A stretch of 64,000 nucleotides of DNA from Symbiodinium sp. CCMP2592. Its lineage: Eukaryota; Sar; Dinophyceae; Suessiales; Symbiodiniaceae. The position numbers were made by a program, and so were the translations under genes. The notes below the pieces were generated by a model, which was not told where the DNA came from, did not search any database, and saw only the letters and a program-made list of their open reading frames with translations. The stretch lies in the NCBI GenBank assembly GCA_905221615.1, contig CAJNDT010000990.1:124001-188000 (forward strand), given 5' to 3'. This document shows positions 56,801-64,000 of the stretch, piece by piece. Each line of letters starts with the position of its first letter. Positions within the stretch are counted from its first letter, which is position 1.

Positions 56801-59800
56801 AGCATGGCCGTAGCAAACCTCTAGTGACTGTTCGATAGCTCGCATAACACAGGAACGAAAACGGACTGTCTCACCAGAATCGCCCAACAACACTGCCGCT
56901 GCCACCATGCCTGTGATCTCTCTGTCGATAAGGTCATGCTGTGCTGTCTGCGCCTGACTCACTTTGTGAACATCGCAGGGAAGGTGAACTTTTGCTGGCT
57001 TAGGCCACCCCGGATCACAATCTAGGTTCCGCTCGGCCGCCATATTGGCGCCGTACCTGTCCGTTGTCACCAGAACATAATGATGCGCTGCGTGCGCAGC
57101 AAGACGCTGCACCCCAGGAAAGAAACACGCATCGAGCAGAAGTGCCCGAATGTTTTCTGCTGTTGTGGCATCTAGAGCCCTCAATGGCGATGGAACCCGG
57201 AATCGAAGGAACAAACGAATTCCCTTCTCCACGTCTTCCAGGAGGAGCGCCAGCGTCACTTCTGTCTGCATGATTTTCGCTCTTCTGCTGTCGAGCTTGA
57301 CAGGAAGGGGTGTTTCGTCGTATCTGCGCTTCTCAAACACTGCAACGATCTTCATCGCATTTGCCCTCACGGCCGACAGGATTTCATCGAACATGCACTC
57401 AATCAGATACTTGCTTCCTTCCGTCACGACACAGGCCAAGCGGCGAACCCTGTATGAAATCTGTTGAGGACCTATCTGACACTTCTCACTGAGAGCTGAA
57501 AAGCTTGCAACTTTGCGTCCTGGGGCAAACAGCATGCGGTCCACAGTCTCACAATTGTCCTTCTCTCGAGGCTCAGGCAATGGGCGCCGGGTATTCATGG
57601 CCACTGAGCTCTGCATCGCCAATGTTTGCTGTAGAGAAGACCCGACTCCTGGCGCCAGCCGGTCTTCGGGTTGGGCAGCTGCTTCGAGTTCCCGCTGTCG
57701 AGGTGCCTCCTGCTCTGGCGCCGAAGGCTCTGGCTCTGGATTGCGTGGCACACGCATGTTCCGCTCATCCACGACACGCCAGAAAAGCTTACTGCCAGTC
57801 GGACGGCCCCTCTTAGATCGGATGGACATATCGCCTGGCCTTACTGCTCTGGCCTCATTGGCAGCTGCCGCTTCAGCTTCGTCCACAAGCCTTTGCCAAT
57901 TCTCTCCGAGATCAACATCTGCAGCGTCAGGCACTGCCGAAGTCTCTACCCCAGTGTCTTTGGGAGCATGGTCGGCTTCCAAACTTCTGGCACTCTCTGG
58001 CTGCGGAAGCCTAGTCTGCAAAAAGCGAGCCCAGTCATCGCCCTGTCCCAAGACTTCGCTTGCAGGGGCAGGCAGTCCTTCTTCCGCTTCTGACATGCAT
58101 GGCCTAAAAGCCTATGTTGACCAACATCAACTCAGATCGCCGGTGCTCACCACGAAGGCACAGCGTGTCGTATGTGGTAGTGTAACAAAGTGTCCTAAAT
58201 AATGTCCATGTGTCGCTATGCCATATGTTGATTGCATCAGCTTGAACACGACTCGCTTGCAAAAAAAGCCTTGCAGCTGGAGCCTGTCCTACTCAAGCTA
58301 CATGCCAGCAGCACCAGAAAGCGACTGATTTGACAGGACCATGGCCAATGTGCAGGCATTAAGCAAACATTGCATAGGATGCGACGAGTACTCACGCCGA
58401 CCACCCAGCAACCCAACCCACCACGCCCACAACCACTCGGGAGGGTGTGCAGGTAGGGGAGAGTGGGGTGGGGCGGGGACGTGGGATTGGAAGAGGGGTG
58501 GAAAGAAGGGAAGAAGCGAGGCACCCACGCTCGCACCCGCACCGGCATGGACGAACGCACGCACACACAAACCATCATGCACCCACATGCACCGACACAC
58601 GCATAGAAACACAAACCCTGCACAACCTGGTCAGCAGGGGGCACCTCTCTCTGTTCTGCTTGACCCAGATCTTGTTGTCTAGAAGGCACTCCACCACATG
58701 ATAGCCGGGCAGGCCCGCAAACTTGGCCGCCAATTCTGTCATGAACCTGGCCGCAAGGGATGTGTTTGTTGTTGTGACAAGAACGAGCGAACATGCTTGG
58801 CTTCAATGTCACAGGCACAGGCACTCACACGGTCTAGGTGCTATTACTGCTCTTAATTTTGGAATCTTTACCCTAGGCCCTAGGTTCTAGAGACTGCGGA
58901 TGCCCTGGTACAAGAAAGCCTGCAAAGCAAGCACCACGAGAGGGCGGCCTCTGTTTCGGAGATTCGCCGCTGGGCTCTCCTGAACCGAAGCCACCAACCT
59001 GCTCCATGATTGCAGCCTTCGGCTGCATTGCGTGAAGAAGATCAAGAGCCTCAGCAAAAGTCACCTGGAAGTCCGAATGATCTGCTGGGGAAGCCTCTTT
59101 AAAGCGCCCAACCCTTTGCTTGCTGAACGGAGGGCATGGGGTGCCGAAACATAGCAAATCCACATCGCCCGGAGCTTGCGGCAGAGGGCAACTACTGCAG
59201 TGTGGATGCAGCAAGCAACCTCTGTGCTTGGCTTGCTGTTCCATCGTACCGTAGAAGTGATCAATCACATCGCCGTGGTTGAGCAAAGCGTACTGCCGGT
59301 ACTTGTCACAAGGGTCGGAGCACGAGAGGCACACGAAGTTGATGCCGAGGTTCTGTTGAGGGATACAATAAACAACAACTTACAATGACTTGACTACAAT
59401 ACAATGGCAGCAATGGCAAACCAAACCCGTCCCCACTGCCCTGCGAAATGGGATACACTCAACCAGCTCAACCAGTGACTCCACTCGAGAGTCTAGCAGC
59501 ACTACGGCTACAGTTACAGATTGGATGGGCCCGCGCCTTCAGGACTGTGGCCTCTGCAAAACTGCATGTGCAACCAGAAACCAACTTCATTGGCTCTGAG
59601 AACTGCTTCAACACGCCCGGACGTGTCAGACCTTCTGCATGATGAACTAGCAGCTTTGCCCACCATGGGGCAGCATCCGGCAACGCATGGTTGTCATCTG
59701 CCGGTCCACTGCAGCTCGAGCACCCTTCGGCATCTTGTGTTGTCGAGAGAGCTCCGTCCGACTCTCGTCGCATGGCATCCACGTAAGAGGCCTGCTCTGC

Positions 59801-59851
59801 TGTTTTGTTGGCCTGCTGCAACAAGAGCTCGGTCAAAGCAGTCCAACTCAT
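48128..59851 (-). CDS. C5 cytosine-specific DNA methyltransferase
   Basis: Four exons, 59,851-59,537, 59,352-58,895, 58,746-58,627 and 48,665-48,128 (TGA), total 1,431 bases in one unbroken frame of 476 residues. Motif I: FSEPMKLVSGCTCSF (about 85-99). Motif IV with catalytic Cys near 178: GTPCPPFSKQ. Motif VI: MEQVGG near 222 (EQV for ENV). Motif VIII: KQNRER. C-terminal EHMMLQGHD and LRSMAGNGMSLPSLA correspond to motifs IX-X. It would methylate C5 of cytosine in DNA. Introns: 184 bases (GC-AG), 148 (GT-AG) and 9,961 (GT-AG). The last acceptor must be the AG at 48,666-48,667, not the CAG five bases upstream, to stay in frame. The N-terminus is uncertain: another coding-like frame (EIFQMYKAGSYDIHIRR) lies just upstream, to 59,945. 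It is the outermost gene at the right end of the unit. Confidence 0.85.
48770..50915. repeat. Tandem array of about ten 200-220-bp units with CACCTTTTTTT sub-repeats
   Basis: The unit CTCCTCTGGGTCCTAATATG...GAAACCTAGGGAAATCACC recurs starting near 49,009, 49,221, 49,441, 49,645, 49,853, 50,056, 50,267, 50,491 and 50,701, with a degenerate first copy at 48,872. Units differ mainly in carrying one to four copies of the 11-mer CACCTTTTTTT. The array is edged by CACCTTTTT words on the left (48,770) and AAAGGTGAA words on the right (50,828-50,915). It lies in the third intron of the methyltransferase gene. Confidence 0.95.
51476..51885 (-). CDS. Two candidate exons, unknown protein
   Basis: 51,885-about 51,812 reads YYFALLRADTFDQMDADFM then RNSVQ between an acceptor TTGCCAG and a GC donor. 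51,603-51,476 is open in two frames (RDIAGVILDVKQRKRCLE ends at a stop; NPTPGHLHTADGAWAARHR joins in phase with the first exon). Both lie in the methyltransferase intron, downstream of the large gene. TATAGT/CTATAG simple words fill the intron between them. Confidence 0.45.
52105..58096 (-). CDS. 1,756-residue DDE-like / AT-hook / HMG-box protein, candidate transposase
   Basis: Four exons: 58,096-55,468, 55,341-54,722, 54,549-54,013 and 53,589-52,105 (TAG), total 5,271 bases, in frame across all three joins. Layout: AT-hook-like KRGRPTGS (about 95-102); a region with D260 (RRYDETP), D346 (TTDRYGAN), a CDVH motif at 374-377 and E814 (IEAQHASIRR), spaced like an RNase H-fold DDE transposase with a C-H insertion; basic stretch RRRRGKRKRK (about 891-900); HMG box (about 912-965: AYRIWLAMEKKGN, ELCGRYGAEWRGMS); Cys cluster CCVCEGGAFQDAWLLH near 1,157; QKPSKR repeats and an RS-rich stretch in exon 4; C-terminal C-x5-C-x3-H-x3-C plus CxC-x3-H (about 1,660-1,709). 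Probably a nuclear DNA-binding recombinase (inference). The whole gene lies in the third intron of the methyltransferase gene, same strand. Confidence 0.7.
53600..53925. repeat. Intronic copy of the TAG/TAC repeat element
   Basis: Shares GAGCCCCTCTTTTTTCTG, the GGCCTGGCTAAGTGGAGCAG block, a TAC tract and GTGATCCAGGAAATGGC with 46,968-47,175. It occupies most of the 423-base intron between exons 3 and 4 of the 1,756-residue gene. Confidence 0.9.
58100..58626. other. First part of the methyltransferase third intron
   Basis: Begins GTTGTGCAGGG after the exon at 58,627. It contains a purine/pyrimidine-biased stretch near 58,440-58,520 and ACACAC words. The promoter of the nested 1,756-residue gene would have to lie here. 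No recognisable core element was seen. Confidence 0.4.
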
Positions 59852-59929
59852 GCCGCAGCTACCTGGGCTGCCTGCTTGAGAGGCTGCCTGCGAATATGGA
59901 TGTCATAACTACCAGCCTTGTACATCTGG

Positions 59930-60150
59930 AAGATCTCCTTTCCTTCACATACATCATCACCTTTTTTTACGTCTAGCATCACCTTCTTTTTACGTACATC
60001 ATCACCTTCTTTTTACGTCTCCCATCACCTTTTTTTTACGTACATCATCACCTTCTTTTTACGTCTCCCATCACCTTTGTTCTACGTCTTGTAATACCTT
60101 TCTTTTACCTTTGTCCTGGCACTATTGAATCACCTTTATTTCACCTTTTA
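59930..60150. repeat. Right subterminal array of CACCTTTTTTTACGT-like units
   Basis: Tandem units of roughly 40 bp (ACATCATCACCTTCTTTTT / ACGTCTCCCATCACC) grading into CACCTTT words and AAATTAAATTG. The orientation is opposite to the left array at 39,437. Confidence 0.88.
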
Positions 60151-60199
60151 AATTAAATTGGCTGCTCAACAGAATACAGGACGAGATTGTCACAACCCT

Positions 60200-61516
60200 A
60201 GGGCCAAGGATCTAAACCCTAAGAAAAGGTGTCTTAAGAGTTAGATTAGGGTTCCTTTTTAGGATTCCTTTAAGGGATACTCTTTACGGGTTCTACAATA
60301 TAAGCGCTTTCGGGATATAGAGGCCTTAATACTTGGAATAGGGTATGGGGGTATATTTTGCTATAGTGATAAGAGGGAGCCCCCTAAACCCTATTCTAAA
60401 TACTAAGGCCCCTAAATTAACCCCCCAAGACCCTGCTGTAGTGGTTCATAAAAGGGTTTATGAACCAGAAGGGTCAAGGGTGTAAAGGGTTTAGGCTCTG
60501 TAATTTATAAACCCCCAAACCCTAGACACCATTGACCCTAGTGGTTCATAAACCCTATAAATTCTAAACCCGGAATCATGAGCAGCTACTTGGAGCCACC
60601 GAGGTCTGCTTTACGATTTAAAGGAACTGAAAAATAACTGAGCTACTGCACCCACGAGCCCCTAACCTAAACCCTAAACCCTAAATGGGGTCTAAAGGTG
60701 CAGGCTTCAGAGTCAAGTTTAGGGCTTGCTTTATCCAAGGGTGCAAGGGCTTGAGGCAGTTTAGTAGGGTTTAGGGCAGTTTAGGTTCGGGGGGATCGGG
60801 ATGTTCGGGGATTTCGGGCTTTGCGGTTTAGGGCTTATGCTTGGGGGGCTTAGGGTTTGGTGTTTCGGGGTACGCGCCGGTTTACCGGTCTCTGCTGCCC
60901 CACAAATCTATCGCTGCACCCTTCGAGTTCTCGAAAATCTGTAAACAGCCTGCACGCCCCTGGGTTTCTCTTTTGTGCTTCCTCTAAACGACTCAATGTT
61001 TCTGCTTTGTGCTTCCTCTCAGTGACTCTGTACACGAATGCCTTTTCAGCACAGTTCGGAGCCGTAATCTACAACAACCCCACCCCCCTCTCCCAAGAAG
61101 GTTCCCCGAAGTCCCCGGCGTCCCGGCACTCGAGCCGGTGACGTGCACATGAAAGTGCGACGGCACCGGACTGGTGCCGCACCGGACTGGTGCAGCGAGC
61201 GCTGGGCGGGGAAATGAGAAGGTTGCCGGAAAATCCTGAACTCACTTACTTGTCCGGCTTCGGATGAAAAAGTCAGTATACTACTAAGTCCACGACTCTT
61301 TCAGGACATTCGCAAGTGCAAGCTGGCAAAGATTGAAGAATCGTGCCCGCTGCGGCTCGAGCTTGAGCACCCAGCTGACAAAAACTCGCCTGTAGGTTAC
61401 GGGTAGCTACAAGACAGGCATCCGCAAGCAAGCGGCGATGGGAATTGCTTGTACAGGCACAACTAAGCTCCAATGCCTAAACTCATATCCGACACGCTAC
61501 ACTCTTATGCACCCTA
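60200..61516. repeat. 1.3-kb direct repeat R, right copy
   Basis: Starts AGGGCCAAGGATCTAAACCC and ends CTTATGCACCCTA. It is slightly longer than the left copy and carries the fuller version of each indel, so it looks closer to the original sequence. It continues into TTTAGGG-rich host sequence and exons of a minus-strand gene. Confidence 0.95.
61284..61389 (-). CDS. Terminal exon of an unidentified host gene
   Basis: Acceptor CCTACAG, then VFVSWVLKLEPQRARFFNLC and LALANVLKESWT with a TAG stop at 61,284. Other exons of the same strand lie upstream at 62,337 and 62,524. At least one exon between them is missing from my reading because the phases do not match. The complementary plus strand is also open (RKCKLAKIEESCPLRLELEH) but fits no neighbouring plus-strand exon. 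Confidence 0.55.
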
Positions 61517-61718
61517 AACCAAACCCTAAAAATCTAAACATTCAAAAAATCTGACCTTAAATCTAAACTCCAAGCCTAAACTCTCAACCCTAAACCCTAA
61601 ATTCTAATCAAAGTCCAAACTCTAAACCTAAACCTCTTCTGGAGCAACAGGAACCCAGAGTCTTCGATGGCGTAGCCTCGGATCGACTCCGATATCAGAC
61701 CTAATCATAGGGACCCTG

Positions 61719-61826
61719 ACTCAGAGACTCCAATATCCCTTAACTAAGGGATGTTCCTTACATCATAGTAGGGATCCTACTATAATTCAAGGCATATTCC
61801 TTAATTAAGGGATATTGGAGTCTTTC
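61719..61826. repeat. Palindromic element, family H, copy 4
   Basis: Arms CAGAGACTCCAATATCCCTT and AAGGGATATTGGAGTCTTTC. The sequence is close to the copy inside the 20.8-kb unit. Confidence 0.88.
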
Positions 61827-62094
61827 AAAAAAACACCATATCAAATCCATAAAGGTAACATAGGATATAAAGATGGTGATCAAATAAATATTAATGCAGC
61901 AATTGGTTATCAAACATTATTTACATATTATTTTGATCTGGGGAGGGGGGGGTTTAAGGGGGGTACGACTTCGGGAGACGCCGGGTCTGACTCAGGGTAA
62001 CTTCTGCTTTTACTATGGGTAGTTATAAGGGTTCCTTTAAGGGCCCCTTTAAAAGGATCTATAGGGATTCTATAAGGGTATAGGGTTTAGGGAT

Positions 62095-62308
62095 GACTTG
62101 GAGGTTCATGTCATGGGTAGTTGTAAGTCGGGTTCTAAGTCCCCTGATATGGGTTATAAGTATAGTTACCTTAGGTATAACCCTACTTCTAACTACCCAT
62201 GAACCTCCAAGTATATCCTAAATCCTTTACCCTTATAGACTCCATATAGATCCCTTTGAAGGGACCCTTAAAGGAAAACTTATAACTACCCATGAACCTC
62301 CAAGTAGG
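62095..62308. repeat. Family A element and an extra right half
   Basis: A complete copy at 62,095-62,213 with arms ACTTGGAGGTTCATG and CATGAACCTCCAAGT, then a detached right arm (CTTATAACTACCCATGAACC) at 62,277-62,308. Confidence 0.82.
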
Positions 62309-62336
62309 AGCTTCAGGAACCGTGGTGGTCCCTAGC

Positions 62337-62640
62337 TTCCTCCGCTGGTTCAGGTGCCATGGGCATCTGGTTATCTCCCGCCTTCTGCTTCCTTTTCTGA
62401 CCTCGGGCTTCGGGTTCGTGGTTTAGGATTCAGGTCAGGGTTTAGGGATTACGGTTTCAAGTGCGGGACAAGCATCACGAGACTACCATAACTTTAGCAG
62501 TTGTAACACGCTGGCAGCCTTACTTTCAAGCTGCCATGCTGATGCCAAGCCAAGTTGCTACGTCGCGTTTCCGCCGGCTTCAGGCCACCACACTTTTCCA
62601 GCACAGTGTCTTTTGCTGTCTTCAGTCTTTTGAGCCTTGG
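62337..62640 (-). CDS. Two exons of an unidentified host gene
   Basis: 62,640-62,524 (39 codons, acceptor CGCCCAG, donor GTAAGG) reads PRLKRLKTAKDTVLEKCGGL and KPAETRRSNLAWHQHGSLK. 62,396-62,337 (20 codons, GC donor) reads KRKQKAGDNQMPMAPEPAEE. The two join on whole codons. The product is basic, family unknown. The terminal exon of the same gene is probably 61,389-61,284. Confidence 0.65.
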
Positions 62641-63883
62641 CTGGGCGAATGCTGGTTGTAAGCACGAACACAGGTGATTGCTATATCGTGGGGGGTTTTA
62701 GATGGTTTCCGGGTTTGGATTATATACTAGGGTTTGGGGAGTAGAATTCAGGGCTTAGGGCGAGTATTGCAGGATGGATCTCGGTCTCAGACCGAAATCG
62801 ACTCGGTGCCTTACCAACGAATCAGGTAAGCATGCATGAACCCTAAACCCTAGCTAGGCATTGGGATTAAGGATTAGGGATTAGGGATCAGGGATTACAG
62901 TAATGATTAATGATTAATGGCTCCTCTGGTCCGCAAGCAGAGCCTGGTTTGCCCAGTCCCTCGACCCTTCAAGCCCCTTTAAACTCTACACACTCCTTTA
63001 GGGACCAAGCCAATAAAATAGGGATATCCCCTGGCTGCCGAAGGTTGCTGCTCCTTTTGTCTCCCTAGATAAAGTATCGCGGCAACGGTGACCACATCAC
63101 AAGCATGGCTTTGCCTCGCATGGTGGTAACTCGGGATGCTGCAGAATGTAAGAAAGAGTCCGTGATACTGTTGCAGCAGAACGCTAAACCGTGACTTTAG
63201 TGGGCCCTTGGCCATCCCTGCCCTTCGGTTTACTACTCGCTTGTCCCTCCTACTCCCGGCGGTGCTGCTATCAGCGACTTTACAAAAACTAGATCTGCAA
63301 CCCTAAACCCTAAACCCTGAACACATATCACCATTCATGTGGATGGAGCCTTACTGAAGTCGAAAGCAGAGACCAGGAGCCTATGGGATAGAGTCCTCGC
63401 GTACAAACCGTAATACAGGGGCCCTAATCATTGGAATATCATTGTATGCCGATTCAAGGAAGCCTGGGTAACAAAGATAAGCATTCAGGCCGCCAAAATC
63501 AACCTCAAAACCCTACACCCCCAAACCCTCAACGATACCATGAATCCGGGGATAGAGGCAATGATCGAGGTGATCCTGGCTGGCCGAGTTCATGGTCCAC
63601 TGTAACCCTGGGCCGCAGTCGAGGTTCAACAAGTCTTAGGGGCTAGGGTTTAGGGTTTAGAGTTTAGGGTCTAGCTGTGGGGAAGTGGGAGAAAGGATCC
63701 TACATGGGTGGTAGGGCGCCACCTTGTTTTGGGTTCCTAAACAGGGACCCTAATTTAGAGAACTGTCTATATGTCCACGTAAACGGAACAACACCTGTTT
63801 CGTTGTCAGGCGTCAGGGATTTACTCCAGTCACACATGCAATCTACTAATTGCTGGGTGAGTGATAATTATGGATTCGCAGGG
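62641..63883. other. Stretch without confident genes
   Basis: A GGATTAGGGATTAGGGATCAGG run lies at 62,872-62,895 and a partial family E left end at 63,417. A weak minus-strand frame at 62,979-63,215 (79 codons) has no recognisable motif. Confidence 0.4.
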
Positions 63884-64000
63884 TTCCCCGACGGTTTAGG
63901 GTTTAGGGTTGGGGGTCCACTACGGTGTCAAGGATACTAGGCTTGCCTCGGCAGCCAACAATTAGGGTTTAGGGTTGAGGGTCCGCTACGGTGTCAAGGA
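63884..64000. repeat. Tandem repeat running off the window end
   Basis: GGTTTAGGGTTTAGGGTTGG followed by GGGTCCACTACGGTGTCAAG recurs after about 75 bases (from 63,962). The array may continue beyond 64,000. Confidence 0.75.

Overview
The window looks like nuclear DNA of a dinoflagellate or close relative (inference). The evidence is: a cytosine methyltransferase and other genes with very small exons; splice donors of GC and probably GA type besides GT; TTTAGGG telomere-type repeats scattered through introns; a degenerate LINE; and host exons that lie almost all on the minus strand. Genes were recovered by joining short reading frames across predicted splice sites, so most exon ends are predictions.

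Layout. 1-2,887: dead LINE reverse transcriptase on the plus strand. 3,713-25,032 (minus): about 24 small exons of glutamate-cysteine ligase in colinear order, spread over 21 kb of introns full of TTTAGGG blocks and short TA-flanked palindromic elements. About 26,190-26,400 (plus): two exons of an EF-hand protein whose intron is essentially one such palindromic element. 26,588-37,807 (minus): a chain of small exons of one or more unidentified genes; it begins with a poly-leucine signal peptide and includes an EngB/YihA-type GTPase P-loop exon.

38,109-61,516 is the centre of interest. Two nearly identical 1.3-kb direct repeats (38,109-39,388 and 60,200-61,516) flank a 20.8-kb unit (39,389-60,198). 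The unit begins GGGTTGTG, ends CACAACCC, is bordered by TA on both sides, and has inverted subterminal arrays of an AAAGGTGAAT-like motif. Beyond its first kilobase it lacks the TTTAGGG background of its surroundings, and all its genes read on the minus strand. They are: a 476-residue C5 cytosine methyltransferase (four exons, frame consistent throughout); inside its 10-kb third intron, a four-exon gene for a 1,756-residue protein with an AT-hook, a DDE-transposase-like region, an HMG box, Cys-rich and RS-rich regions and a C-terminal Cys/His motif; a group of exons with paired CxxC motifs; and a gene of about 600 residues that is probably mostly helical. I interpret the unit as a giant terminal-inverted-repeat transposon that carries its own DNA methyltransferase. 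The 1,756-residue protein would be its recombinase and the methyltransferase may modify the element or its host chromatin (inference).

61,284-62,640 (minus): exons of another host gene; its last exon lies in the right-hand 1.3-kb repeat and is therefore duplicated at 39,153-39,258. The window ends in further TTTAGGG-rich repeats.
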